Source: Agmasoma carcini (nom. nud.)
Taxonomy: Eukaryota > Microsporidia > Thelohaniidae
DNA: 64,000 nucleotides
Direction: 5' to 3'
Assembly (NCBI GenBank): GCA_029232285.1
Contig: JAOXFI010000047.1
Span: forward strand, 1 to 64,000
Positions 19,011 through 29,470 of this stretch are shown piece by piece. Position numbers and translations under genes: made by a program. A model generated the notes under the pieces. The model was not told the DNA's origin. It was given only the letters and a program-made list of their open reading frames with translations, and searched no databases. Position 1 is the first letter of the stretch. Every line of letters starts with the position of its first letter.

Positions 19011-20366
19011 ATGGCAGAAGAAGATTTAAACAATTGGCTTAAAGTCTCCTCACAGAACAAAATAAACCGTAAAAATGCTTGGAAATCAACCCTTATCAAC
19101 CATTTCTCAGATATTTCTAACTTTAAAGAAGAGCAAGGCATCAATTTTGAAAAAGCCACTTTTACATTGGACGGATGTACTAAAACTTACTCCGTCAGAG
19201 TGGATGATGTGCACGAAGACGCTTTCAAATTGCTAGGAAGCATCAATAAAGATGATAAGATAAAGAAACCCAAGAAAAAATCAAACTTTTTAGAAAAAAA
19301 TTTGACAAATATAAATATTAAGGATAAACCTTCAAGTGATTTTTATGATCCAGTCTTTATGAGTGTTTTTCTTAGCAATAAATTTGAATTATTAACATAT
19401 GAATTAGAACCAACGAGTGAAGGTCTATTTATGTACAACAATAGCACAAATAATTTATTTATGAACGATGAAAAGGTCAATATCGAATATAAAGGTGGTC
19501 TTGTATGTCCAAGTCTTAAAGAGATCAAAAATTTAGATGATCTAATCTTTGAAGAACCAGTTCCAATTTCTATTAATAACGAAGTTGAATTTGAAGCCAA
19601 TAATAATTTTGAGGCTGATATGGAGGCGGGTGATGAAGTAGATATGGACAATTTGAATGTGGAAGAGGAAAAATATGTATTTTCTTCTACCCCATTTGGT
19701 TACTTTAAGGGGTGGGCAGGCCCTTCGCATTGGAAAACAGACTTGGTTACACACAGAAGAGTAAAGCCAAGTGAACCTAAAAGGCCCAAGGAAGTTTTTA
19801 AGATTGATTTTTCACCAGAACATGATCTGTATGAATGTTTAAAGAAGCAAGCAGATACAACAATGTCTCATGAAGCAATACTATCAAGAAGACAGAATAA
19901 GAATTTGCTGCCAGAGGATCATAGAATACAATCGGACGATCTTTATAAGTTTATAATAGCTGATGGCTACTTTAAAGTGGTGTCTTCCCCTGTTAATAGT
20001 GTTATAGATGATCAAAAAATAGAAGACGTTGGATTTGATGTTGAATTTAATGATTGTGATGATTTAAGTAACAAATTAGATAATTCTTTAATTCTTGAAG
20101 ATTCAAATGTTGATCCATTTAAGCCAAAATTGATTGGAAAGGCTAAAAAAGTTGATATGAAAAAATTGAAACAAAGTATTCTAACAGCTATAAATGGTGA
20201 TAATATGAGTCTTTCAAGTATTGTTGATAATATTCCTGCATCTTATACACAAAGAGAGGCTAAAGATATAACCCCACATTTCTGCCTAATAAGTTTGCTG
20301 CACCTTGCCAATGAGACGAGTATTGAATTAGAGCTAAAAAATGATGACGTATTTGTAAAAAAATAA
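19011..20366 (+). CDS. BRN1: Condensin subunit 2 (kleisin Brn1/CAP-H)
   Basis: The kleisin that bridges the Smc2/Smc4 heads in mitotic chromosome condensation. The N-terminal helix region NNWLKVSSQNKINRKNAW matches the family's xxWxxxxxxNKIxxKNxW block. The middle has the conserved GWAGPSHWK. The C-terminal winged-helix region shows VDMKKLKQSI and FCLISLLHLANE, the FICLLHLANE motif of Barren proteins. At 451 residues it is well below the usual 700 or more. I chose the ATG at 19011 because the frame upstream has no ATG and the family homology begins here. The last 35 bp are duplicated just past the stop. Confidence 0.93.
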   Translation: MAEEDLNNWLKVSSQNKINRKNAWKSTLINHFSDISNFKEEQGINFEKATFTLDGCTKTYSVRVDDVHEDAFKLLGSINKDDKIKKPKKKSNFLEKNLTNINIKDKPSSDFYDPVFMSVFLSNKFELLTYELEPTSEGLFMYNNSTNNLFMNDEKVNIEYKGGLVCPSLKEIKNLDDLIFEEPVPISINNEVEFEANNNFEADMEAGDEVDMDNLNVEEEKYVFSSTPFGYFKGWAGPSHWKTDLVTHRRVKPSEPKRPKEVFKIDFSPEHDLYECLKKQADTTMSHEAILSRRQNKNLLPEDHRIQSDDLYKFIIADGYFKVVSSPVNSVIDDQKIEDVGFDVEFNDCDDLSNKLDNSLILEDSNVDPFKPKLIGKAKKVDMKKLKQSILTAINGDNMSLSSIVDNIPASYTQREAKDITPHFCLISLLHLANETSIELELKNDDVFVKK

Positions 20367-20414
20367 AATTATTTTTTGAATTAAAAATGATGACATATAT
20401 GTAAAAAAATAAAA

Positions 20415-20834
20415 TTATTCTTGTTTTTTATTCTCTCTTAGAGCTTCGATCATTTCGACTGTTGGGAAAGGTGGAAGGTACCAACTGGAGTGGTAAAATC
20501 CATCTGGTGCTTGCCTATTTCTAGATAGCATTCTTGCATGAGCTAGAGTAACCTCTTTATCTACCTCGATGGACTTGCTCTTATCAAATTTCTCAATTTT
20601 ATCGATCTGCCTTTGAACTTCAGAGACTTCATCATATAATTTTTTTGTATATTCAAATATTTTTTCTTTCATTTCCTTTTTTATTTTAGGCCAATCTTTG
20701 TAATTAAATAGCAACTTTTCCTTCTCATCAACACTTTTAAGCTCATCATAGCTAATTTCGTCTGAGTAATACTTCTTAATCGCATTTAGAACTTCAGAAT
20801 TGACTTTATCGTAAATTTCTTCAATTTTTGACAT
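20415..20834 (-). CDS. MED4: Mediator subunit Med4
   Basis: A middle-module subunit of Mediator, linking regulators to RNA polymerase II. The N-terminal two-thirds is a coiled coil. The C-terminal HARMLSRNRQAPDGF followed by PPFPTVEMIEAL matches the Med4 signature (ARxLSxxxxAPPGxxP...PYPTxExM). At 139 residues it is about half the usual length. The ATG at 20834 is used; the upstream in-frame TTG is not a credible start. It converges on BRN1, 48 bp apart. Confidence 0.8.
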   Translation of the reverse strand: MSKIEEIYDKVNSEVLNAIKKYYSDEISYDELKSVDEKEKLLFNYKDWPKIKKEMKEKIFEYTKKLYDEVSEVQRQIDKIEKFDKSKSIEVDKEVTLAHARMLSRNRQAPDGFYHSSWYLPPFPTVEMIEALRENKKQE

Positions 20835-21446
20835 TGTTTGAAATTTCAATGGTTTTTTTTATTTCTTAGAAACAAAATTTTAATATTTGGAATTGTATTT
20901 TTATATTAAAATTTATAAATAAATTACTTAGACAATCATAATTGATTTAAATGGTAATTAATGAGGTAAAACATGTTCATACATACCCGTTTTATTATAT
21001 ATTAAGCTAATCAAATATTACTTGAAGATGTATGTACTTTTTAGCTATTCTTCACTCATATATAGTATATTAATTTTTAATCACTCAAATATGATATATA
21101 AAGTAGCTAATATCAAATAAATAGACACTCTAAATAACATTATCATATATCTTATATAGTTATAAACTTTTATAATATGATGTAAACATATATCATAATT
21201 CAAAATATAATGATCTATGCCTGTTCTTGTATTCTGATCAATATTAAGCAAAAATATTTATATTTTATATTTTGAAACACACAAGACATTATTGATGTTT
21301 TAGCCTAATAACATTGTATTCTACACATTTCTACATAGCTACACCTAATAAAGATCTACAATTAACTTTATATTTTTTTTATTTGTTTCCTTCAAAAAAT
21401 TTGAATAAACAACCCAAGTATAAATATAAAAAATGTGTTTGTAGCC
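20835..21446. other. Intergenic stretch between divergent genes
   Basis: About 600 bp of A/T-rich sequence separating the starts of MED4 and NC2-beta. No gene or repeat recognised. Confidence 0.45.
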
Positions 21447-21887
21447 ATGCAGAGTGAGAAATGTGATGAGGAGCATTCTCTACCAAAGGCAACAATCGAA
21501 AAGGTCATACAAGAACTTGTACCACCTAAATATAACATTAGTAAAAAGGCTAGAGAAGTAATTAGACAGCTATCCCAAACTTTTCTTAATACAGTCGCAT
21601 TGGAAGCTAATAAAGCTTGTGAAGAAGACAAAAAAAAGACTATGAGCCATGATCACGTGTACAAAGCACTTAAAACTTTTAATTTTGAGGACTACGTGCT
21701 CAAATGTACAGAAGCTGTTACTGAGTACGAAGATTATTCTAAGAAAAAACCATCAAAGCAAAATAAGTTTAGAGAAAGTGGCCTTACGGAAGACGAGCTG
21801 TACGAAAAGCAAAAGGAATTATTTAGTGCAGCCAGAAAAGAGACGGAAGCTGAATATGAAATAGAAAATGAAGAGACAAAAGAATAA
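21447..21887 (+). CDS. NCB2: NC2-beta (Dr1), histone-fold transcription repressor
   Basis: With NC2-alpha it clamps TBP on promoters and blocks TFIIA/TFIIB. The N-terminal histone fold begins SLPKATIEKVIQELVP and continues with AREVIRQLSQTFLNTVALEAN and KKTMSHDHVYKALKTFNFEDY, close to Dr1's SLPKATV...KKTIAPEHVIKALEELxF. The lysine-rich tail follows. A Dpb4/POLE3-type subunit is an alternative for this fold but fits less well. The start at ATG 21447 is preferred to the upstream GTG. Confidence 0.82.
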   Translation: MQSEKCDEEHSLPKATIEKVIQELVPPKYNISKKAREVIRQLSQTFLNTVALEANKACEEDKKKTMSHDHVYKALKTFNFEDYVLKCTEAVTEYEDYSKKKPSKQNKFRESGLTEDELYEKQKELFSAARKETEAEYEIENEETKE

Positions 21888-21919
21888 ATAAAAATAAGAA
21901 AAAATTAAAAATATTTTGT

Positions 21920-22285
21920 TTATTTAGCTTGAATCTTGATCCTAGAGTCAAAGCCTTTAGTTAGTTCAAGAATTTGAGTCATACCCTCTGAGTAGGCATC
22001 GAATTCAACGGACCTTTCAAATACTCTAAGGGTGTTATTCCTGTGGGAGTAGTTACCGTTACCATTTGAAGACTTTCTTGTAGCGATTGAGGTGATGTGT
22101 TTCTTAGTAGGACCGTTGACGGTGTAAGATTCAGCGTAGCTGACCAGGTGGTTAACTAAAGCATCAAAAGAAGTTTCAATGATGTCTTTTTCAGTGTCAT
22201 ACATTACTATTTTATAACCAAAGAGTTCACCCTTGTCTGTTTGGGATACTTCGTCTTTTTTTTCATCAACACACATAATTGCCAT
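21920..22285 (-). CDS. RPS20: 40S ribosomal protein uS10
   Basis: A 121-residue protein of the universal S10 family. VNGPTKKHITSIATRKSSNG is the loop that contacts rRNA (VxGPxxxPTKxxxxTxRKxxxG), and FERSVEFDAYS with RIKIQAK forms the C-terminal beta strands. The ATG is preceded by an A/T run and TTCCCA, the C-run motif. It converges with NC2-beta, 32 bp apart. Confidence 0.92.
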   Translation of the reverse strand: MAIMCVDEKKDEVSQTDKGELFGYKIVMYDTEKDIIETSFDALVNHLVSYAESYTVNGPTKKHITSIATRKSSNGNGNYSHRNNTLRVFERSVEFDAYSEGMTQILELTKGFDSRIKIQAK

Positions 22286-23989
22286 TGGGAATTTTTTTTC
22301 ATAAAGATTTTAAAAAAATTATTAAAATATTTTATAAAGCTAAAATGGATTAAAATCATAACATATTTGACCGTTTTTTGTTCTAACGGGTGACAATTAT
22401 GAATATTTATGATGTTTTTTATTAATTATATGAAAACGGAATTTAAATAACTTATAATAGAGAAATTATGGGTATAAGTTAAATATGCCGTTAAGATGAT
22501 CTATTATTGGTTTATATTAAACGAAAATGATAATACTGAAATTTGTCTAAAAATATGATTAAATATTAAATAAGTATACAGGATGGGTTAAATATTATAA
22601 ACATGAAGCATCAATATTATATTTAAATATACATATTAATGTATCAAAAGATTGTTATTTGATCGTTCAATATCACAATTTTTAATATCAGTAACATTAG
22701 TTAAATCTAAATATATTATTATTACAATAGTAAATGCAATACTATTATGAATAATATGTATTTACAGATTCTATATATTAATTACGGCCATATCTAATGT
22801 AAATTACCAGTACTCATCAGAACACTGAAGTCAAGACATTAAGAGCTTAATTAAGTACTAAGACGAGCGATCACTTGGGAACATTAAGTGTTGTATTTTT
22901 TATTTTTTGTATTCCGCGGTTTTTATGGCTCCACGTATATAGTTGATGAAGATACTTTTGATGAGTAACTTTCTTTTGAAGGTCGCGGTGGAACAGAACC
23001 ATATCCGGACTTTATTGTAGATTTTATATTTTTGAAATAAAATTATTTGAAGATGACATTGTTTATTTTTATGTTCTTGTATTTATATTTTTAATTATTT
23101 ATCAGTAAAAAATATAAATTTTATAAAATTGGGATTTACAACATAAACAATGGTTTTCAACAACAACAGGTAGTACCTGGTTATAATAAAAGATCTACCC
23201 CAATTTATTCAATATATGTATTATATCTTAAACATGGTACAATCCCACATGCACACTACAGCGCTTTTGTTTACCCTTTCCTTATTGTAGGCACGTGTCT
23301 TATTCAAAATGTTTTTTACATTATCTAAGTGTTATCATTTTTGTTTTTAATATTTATTTTCTTTTTGAAAGTTGTGGTGTATTTAACTATGTCTAGACCA
23401 TGCAATATATTTATAAATGTTCTGATGAGAACTTTTTAAAGGCAACATTGTTATTTTGATTTTAGATTTAAATGGTTATATTTTTCACAAAAAATAAATT
23501 GTATTAAGTAAATCAAAACTGTTGCACGACATCTACTTCTTTATAAAAAAGATTGTTAGACTATATATCTTATATATGTTCTTAATTGGCTGATTTTATT
23601 GTTTTATCACTGTCCAGCAGTGAAAAATATTGAATAGGTACATTAATATAGTTCAATATTGATAAAATATTTACCTTATCAAATAGTACATCCTTGGGGT
23701 CCCATTTTTTGGAATTTTTTAAAAACGTTGAATAAATTTATGTCTATTTTGTAAAAAACTTATAAAAATATTTTAATACTATTTTCTACAAGATTTGGGT
23801 GTATTAAAGGGGAATTATTTATACCTAACCTGTTGCATTCCTATATAATTTCAAAATATACCAGAAACATATATAAGAAAGCGCTTAGATGTTTTAAATA
23901 AACCCCGCGTTATATCAAAAATATTTTCTATTCATGAAAACAGTTTTTAACAACTTAAATAGTTTGCTATTATATTGAAAATTATTGTT
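22286..23989. other. Gene-free region
   Basis: About 1.7 kb without a recognisable gene. The segment 22860-23010 has several G+C-containing islands (for example TCCGCGG and GGTCGCGGTGG) that stand out from the background. No tRNA, snRNA or transposase motif was found there. Confidence 0.45.
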
Positions 23990-24530
23990 TTTTTGTTAAA
24001 TGATATAAAAGTTTTCAAAATTATAATTTTACTGTATTATCAAATAAAACGATAATTATCAATTACTAAAAGTTTAATTAAGGGCCCAGTATTATTTTGA
24101 TACACATTAGATGGTGTTAGAAAGTGATCGGGTGTTCCTTTCAGTTCGCTGAATGTTAATTTAAAGATTAGAAAAAAATCATGGGTAGGTATCAGAATAC
24201 TGATGTATTGGTGTTAGGTTCGCTGATATCTTATCAATACCTGCAAAATATACATGGAACATGTTATAAATGGAAGTGCCCGAAGTTATCACCTATTATC
24301 AGACGTGTTTATGATAATGTAATCTTTTGATGAATAGAGATCGTTTTCTATGATATACTATCGCCTTGGGTTGAGTCATCGCACAGTTAATCATAGTTTT
24401 AGCTTTATTGATCTATCAACTTTCGTTCATACTCAAAATATAGTGTCATGTTGGTGAAAGATCAAGACACGTATAAAAGTTAGAAGGGGTTATAAATCTA
24501 ATAAAACATGAGATTTTCTAGTGGTAATTA
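23990..24530 (+). pseudogene. Decayed Merlin (ISXO2-like) transposase relic
   Basis: Plus-strand fragments carry the C-terminal catalytic region: SPIIRRVYDNVI (around 24290-24325), then TVNHSFSFIDLSTFVHTQNI (24383-24442). The latter matches the TVNHSxxFVxPxTxVHTQNIE block that precedes the last acidic residue. A stop follows the Trp of the ExxW motif, and other stops precede. Merlin is the superfamily related to bacterial IS1016/IS1595. The ends are not resolved. Confidence 0.75.
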
Positions 24531-24890
24531 TGAGAAAGGAGAGCATCGTTAGTAGTGATTTAGAAGAAAATTGGTTTAATTAAAAAATATTAAATTTCTA
24601 TCAAGGGGTGTCGAGAATTTTCATAAACCCATATAAGCTCTAAAAAAATACTCAAGACGTCTCATATAGATATTTATTCCTATTTAATTTTTAATGGGTG
24701 AAGAAGATGCAAAGTTATAAGTAGAATTGTGTATTTAAATTCGGAGTGCTTTTTTTTCGGTAACCTGATTAGGTACCACAAGGATAATTTATTCGACTAT
24801 AAAAGATTTACTATAATTTAAACCATTAGTTTTACGAAGAATAGGTATGAGCGTGATGGCAAATTTTTGGTCGGTTGTTTTGACCACCAT

Positions 24891-25078
24891 AATAACAATA
24901 AGACGAGTAAATTATCTTTGACCACCTTTTACCGACTTCATAGGCGAATCCCCTGGAGGGTTGTATCAATATGAAATATTATACAATAACAATAAGACGA
25001 GTAAATTATCTTTGACCACCTTTTACCGACTTCATAGGCGAGTCCCCTGGAGGGTTGTATCAATATGAAATATTATAC
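24891..25078 (+). repeat. 94-bp tandem duplication
   Basis: Two adjacent copies (24891-24984 and 24985-25078) differ by a single base that I can see, GGCGAATCC against GGCGAGTCC. A third copy begins with a few bases and stops. The unit contains CTTCATAGGCGA, CCCTGGAGGG and TCAATATGAA, also found diverged at 44281-44345. It lies just after the Merlin relic and may derive from its end. Confidence 0.9.
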
Positions 25079-25558
25079 AATAACAAAACATTGCAATTAT
25101 ATAGACACATATATTTATCAAAATAATTATTTTTGACTTATAAGTAAAATTATATTATTTTTATATCATAAATTTATATTTTAATAAATAGCCTTTTCTA
25201 AAGGCATTGAAAGATGCTATGTCAATACGGCTTGGTTGTATTAATGGGCACGGTGAATTAACAGGGGCACAAAATAAAAAGATCCGGATAAAATCATGAC
25301 CACAAATGTATAAAATTGCATATCTTTATATTCATAATCTTCAATATTATAAATTATAATGTTTTATTAATGACTATTAAAATTTCCACACCAATAACTT
25401 TAGATTTATTTTTTAATCATTTTATCCCAGATCAATTTATTTTATACCCGTTAATACAACAGAACCTGTCAATACTATAAAATATCTTGTACTATATAAA
25501 AATTATTGATCTAAAAAATTGGACTAAAGAATACACAGGGCTTCAAATATTATATTAT
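25079..25558. other. Gene-free A+T-rich stretch
   Basis: No gene seen. A GATCCGGATAAAATCATG block near 25280 resembles, in inverted form, GATTTTTGCCCGGATCC near 41887 beside another Merlin relic. It could be a transposon terminus. Confidence 0.4.
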
Positions 25559-26677
25559 TTATTTTCTTTTATAAATCAATTCACTGTAAAGACAACACGC
25601 GGCTACACCCAAACACATGATTGACAAAACCATATACTTATTCATCTTTACATGTTCTCCACCAAGAAAATATAAAGATGGTAAAATAAACGCAATGGTT
25701 GTTGACAGCGTACCACCTACAAAAGTAGCAATCTGAGTAAAATTGAAGGTAATCAAACAAATAAAAGCATACATGAACACGAACAGTGATAAAACTATAT
25801 ACTTTCTATTATTTGGGTTGATATTCAACATTATCTGCATAGAAATAACCACAGGGTATATTTGAAGTACAAAACTACCTAAAATGATAAAAACGTAAAA
25901 CCACAGTACAACTGTTTTAAAAGTATCAGATGGCCAGTCATTAAGCACATTTGGACTGATATTTGGTAGTCTAGAATAATTTAAATAACCAAAAAATAGA
26001 TAAATACATGTAACTAGCACATAAACAAGACCTATCTGCGTAATAAAATAACTATATGAGCTACCAGACTCATTTTGAACAGTTAAGACTGTGTGATGGC
26101 ATGTATAACCAACCACAAACTTTCCAATATTGGATATCAAATTACTGTCAGTAGGCTCGGTAATTGGTATTAATAAAGATGGAGAAAGTGAAAATGCGTA
26201 AGAAATAAGAGCAAAGGCACCCATGACGCCAAAGAATGAAAATATTTTGATGGATGTTAACCTTTCACTCACAGCCAAAGGAAAGATCAAAATTAGTATA
26301 ATTAAAGGGACAAGATGTGGAACTATAAATCCTTTTAGAGCAGGGATCAGAGAATAAGACTGTGATTCAACGAGAATTAAGTAAGAGATTGAAACAAGAG
26401 TGCACTTTGTTATGACAATCACATCAACTATTTTGTCTAGATTTGTCCAAACATGTCTTGAAAGGGATGAAAGGGTTTCATCTTTGCTGTACTTACTATT
26501 CAGCCATGCGTAAAGAACACATCCTGAGAATGATACGAAAGCCATCAATCCTGTGTATAAAATGGTGAGAGTTGTTCCATATTGCTTGAAAAGAAACGGA
26601 TAGAATAACATGCCAGATCCTATACATGATTTTAGCATGTTAATAAGTGTTGATATCTCATTTTGTTCACCATACAT
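25559..26677 (-). CDS. Amino acid transporter, AAAP family
   Basis: A 372-residue protein with about eleven membrane segments, compatible with the auxin/amino-acid permease (AVT/SLC36/SLC38-like) fold. The N-terminal helix holds LINMLKSCIGSGMLFYPF, the family's NxxxxxxGxGxLxxP substrate motif. It probably imports host amino acids or moves them across an internal membrane; the substrate is unknown. A diverged paralogue lies at 33282-34397 with the same length and order. The start ATG is preceded by an A/T run and GCC. Confidence 0.88.
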   Translation of the reverse strand: MYGEQNEISTLINMLKSCIGSGMLFYPFLFKQYGTTLTILYTGLMAFVSFSGCVLYAWLNSKYSKDETLSSLSRHVWTNLDKIVDVIVITKCTLVSISYLILVESQSYSLIPALKGFIVPHLVPLIILILIFPLAVSERLTSIKIFSFFGVMGAFALISYAFSLSPSLLIPITEPTDSNLISNIGKFVVGYTCHHTVLTVQNESGSSYSYFITQIGLVYVLVTCIYLFFGYLNYSRLPNISPNVLNDWPSDTFKTVVLWFYVFIILGSFVLQIYPVVISMQIMLNINPNNRKYIVLSLFVFMYAFICLITFNFTQIATFVGGTLSTTIAFILPSLYFLGGEHVKMNKYMVLSIMCLGVAACCLYSELIYKRK

Positions 26678-26919
26678 TTTTTTGGCTAATTTTTAAAAAA
26701 AATTTTAACCCCTTTGATATTTTATATGAATGTATTTTTTAATTGTGTTAAAAGACAAGCAATAATTTCATTTAATGATATTCTATTTCCGTAAATTAAT
26801 AAGTATAATGTATTGATCATAATGAAAGAAAATAAGTATTTTTAATAACGTATTTTATGATGAAAGGTTTATTCTTAACTAACTATAGCTATTAAATAAA
26901 TTAAAATATCAAATTTTAT
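26678..26919. other. Short intergenic stretch
   Basis: Nothing but A/T-rich sequence between the start of the transporter and the stop of AC19. Confidence 0.4.
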
Positions 26920-27225
26920 TTATTTTGCTGTTTTTAATTTATCAAGTAAAACCGAACCACATCGTTCTATAACCTTCAAAGAACCTTTCAATTTGTCAAA
27001 TACTGCTTTTGGTCGCTGCTCTTCCTTGTTTTTTAATTGAACCGTCAAAGTGCTCAAATTATCTGAAGGATGTGGAATGTTGTATCCACAAAACTCAACG
27101 TCTTTACCTTCCCAGTTATTGCTTGCCACCCACTTCACTGTGTTCATGATTGTATGATCCTCATCTACTATGCTAATACATCTATCATTGATTACTTTCA
27201 GTCTATTTACTTTTTCTTCTTCCAT
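26920..27225 (-). CDS. RPC19: RNA polymerase I/III subunit AC19
   Basis: The small alpha-like subunit that pairs with AC40 in RNA polymerases I and III. DEDHTIMNTVKW corresponds to the EDHTLGNxLRx helix, and DVEFCGYNIPHPSDN is the highly conserved VEFCGYxIPHPSE box. At 101 residues it is close to the core of the family without its N-terminal tail. I chose the ATG at 27225, codon 10 of the frame, because TTTTTTCC precedes it and homology starts soon after. Confidence 0.88.
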   Translation of the reverse strand: MEEEKVNRLKVINDRCISIVDEDHTIMNTVKWVASNNWEGKDVEFCGYNIPHPSDNLSTLTVQLKNKEEQRPKAVFDKLKGSLKVIERCGSVLLDKLKTAK

Positions 27226-27327
27226 GGAAAAAATTATTTTTGTGATACTCAAATCAGAATATAAAATTTTACCATATAAGTGATTTCAAGTATATTATAG
27301 TTGAAAATATAGATTCAAAAAATTAAT

Positions 27328-27585
27328 TTATTCAGCTCCAGGGAAATTTGTTGCAAAAACACGCTCGGATTCATCCATATTTTGTTTCTTCCTTTCATTT
27401 CTTGCATTTAAATAGTAGTCAATACTTCTGGCAAGTATATTCCCTTGTAGATATTGAAAATATGCGGTTTCTGTCTTAAAAATTTGATTTTCTAATGTAT
27501 TTAGCTCATAAATCAATGTCTTTCGCTCCTTAAAGAGCTTTTTGATCCTTTTATTCTTCTTTTTCTTCTCTTCTTCTGAGACCAT
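27328..27585 (-). CDS. EAF6: Eaf6 subunit of histone acetyltransferase complexes
   Basis: An 85-residue coiled-coil protein matching Eaf6/MEAF6. ERKTLIYELNTLENQIFKTE aligns to the xLxxRxxxxxxLxxLExQIYxxE helix. YLQGNILARSIDYYL aligns to xxYGNIIRGWDxYL. DESERVFATNF resembles the terminal EAERLFSxSS. In yeast it serves NuA4 and NuA3; NTO1, another NuA3-type subunit, is at 52593. The start lies after a TTTTTTTTCC motif. Confidence 0.83.
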   Translation of the reverse strand: MVSEEEKKKKNKRIKKLFKERKTLIYELNTLENQIFKTETAYFQYLQGNILARSIDYYLNARNERKKQNMDESERVFATNFPGAE

Positions 27586-27710
27586 AGCTCTTGGAAAAAA
27601 AATCTATAATTTATATTAACTAACTAAAAAAACCAAGCAATTTTATACTTATATAAGCTTATTTTGATATATTAATATTCTCTTATAAATAAAAAATATA
27701 TTATTTAGGC

Positions 27711-28091
27711 ATGTTACTAAATTTATTGATGTGCTTGTGTGATAATATGGAAATATGGGTACATGAGTTTGATAGCATTGCTATTGGTAAGGATATGGTA
27801 TATTCTAAAGATATTGTTGGATATAATTCAGTAAAGATATCACATCCAGGGACATACATATTATTTTTAAAAGAGGTTAGACCAAGAGTGTTTGAATTAC
27901 ATGATAAGACAGTGTATTTAAAAAAACCATTACAGGTGAGAGTAAGAGTTGATTACGAGTACAAAATATTTAATTCTACGATAGATGTATGGAAGATGGT
28001 GTTGGTTAATTTGTTGTTATTTATATTAATAATGCCTTTATCAATATTTTTGCTTGATTTTACAGTAGAAAATGATCAGAAAGATAAATGA
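27711..28091 (+). CDS. EMC7-like secreted/membrane protein (tentative)
   Basis: A 126-residue protein with a hydrophobic N-terminus (MLLNLLMCLC) that can act as a signal peptide, a beta-rich region with SHPGTYILFLKEVRPRVFEL, and one C-terminal membrane helix (about residues 94-116). This layout and the PGxYxLxVxxPxxxF spacing fit EMC7, a lumenal beta-sandwich subunit of the ER membrane protein complex. Similarity is short, so another small type I membrane protein is possible. Confidence 0.5.
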   Translation: MLLNLLMCLCDNMEIWVHEFDSIAIGKDMVYSKDIVGYNSVKISHPGTYILFLKEVRPRVFELHDKTVYLKKPLQVRVRVDYEYKIFNSTIDVWKMVLVNLLLFILIMPLSIFLLDFTVENDQKDK

Positions 28092-28147
28092 GTAATATTT
28101 GTATTTTTTGATATAAAATCAATATCATTTTATGTAAGTTCAATTGT

Positions 28148-28306
28148 TTTGTATTAATATGTATTGTATATATTGGAATGTATTGTATGTATTAATATGT
28201 ATTGTATGTATTGTATGTATTGTATGTATTGTATGTATTGTATGTATTGTATGTATTAATATGTATTGTATGTATTAATATGTATTAATATGTATTGGAA
28301 TGTAAA
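28148..28306 (+). repeat. Microsatellite, TATTGTATG-type units
   Basis: A run of TATTGTATG (9-bp) units interrupted by TATTAATATG variants, about 160 bp long. It starts about 60 bp past the end of the EMC7-like gene. It is of simple-sequence origin and has no spacer structure. Confidence 0.9.
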
Positions 28307-29280
28307 TTAATTTTATATTGATTCTTTGGCTTACAGGTGATAAATAACTTTAATTATAAACTTACAACTCAAGTAATGTATATAAGGGTATATTTATGTT
28401 AAACATGCTTTATTATAAACCTGTTTATCTGTTATTTATGGATTTAGGACATTTTTTACATGTTTGGTTTAAGAATTTGAATTATCCAAGAATGATTTGA
28501 AAGGGTAATTAAAATATTAAGAAATAAGGTTATTATTCTCAATCATTTTAAAAAGAATCAGCATAAGATTAAATGTTTTTATGATGTTAAAATACCGTTA
28601 CACAGTTTCCATGTATTCACATACTTAATTTGTCTAAGATTGTATAAAATATAATTTAATATAATTTAAGTTAATTTAATAACATTCAATTTTTAGGTTG
28701 TTATGGTATAATTTGTCAAATTGATGAATCTATGCTTAAATATTATAGATAAGAATATCAAATGAAGAGATATAAGTGTTTGATACTGCGGATGCATCAC
28801 AATCTAAATATTTTATCAAATTTGTAACAAATAGAAGTTTGAACACCCTTTTACCTATAATACGTCATGTATGCGGAATAGGTTCAATAATATTAAGTAA
28901 TTAATACATTAGCTATATTCATATTAATGATTTGAAGTACTCTCATTCAATGTTAAACCATAGCTTAAACTTCATCAATAAAATTCATACCCAAAAGATC
29001 AAATATTTGTGCAACAAACATGAATAAAGATTTAAAAATACAATGTGTGTTATTAGAATCATATTTATTTGAGTGGATGTAACAAAAAGAGTTTAAGATG
29101 AGTTTTGTGATTTAATAGTTTTATTTTGTATATTATATATAAATATAGTGTTTTTTTATAAAATATATTAAGAAGCTGAACATAAACTTGAAAATTGGGG
29201 TGTTTATGCTATTTTCTACAATACTCTTATTTTTATAATAAGTGAGTATTAAAACGATAATTCTTATAATTAATTCAATT
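28307..29280. other. Gene-free stretch
   Basis: A+T-rich, with no gene or recognisable relic. Confidence 0.4.
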
Positions 29281-29470
29281 ATAAAATGTAATATGGTTTC
29301 ACTATCTACTTTCTAGTTATTGCAACCATTATTCCAATAGATTTTTAAATATTTTTTTAATTGGTTTTTTAATTTATAAAATGTAATATGGTTTCACGAT
29401 CTACTTTCTAATTGTTGCAACCAATATTCCAATAGATTTTTAAATATTTTTTTAATTGGTTTTTTAATTA
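29281..29470 (+). repeat. 95-bp tandem duplication
   Basis: Copies 29281-29375 and 29376-29470 are nearly identical; differences include CTATC/CGATC, AGTTAT/AATTGT and CATT/CAAT. The unit includes TGCAACCA and a long A/T tail. No gene is involved. Confidence 0.88.

Noticed and set aside
24891..25078. Tandem repeats considered as a CRISPR-like array
   Set aside because: Units are directly adjacent without unique spacers, and the organism is eukaryotic.
28148..28306. Repeats considered as a minisatellite-coding region or array
   Set aside because: Plain 9-bp simple sequence with stops in the relevant frames.
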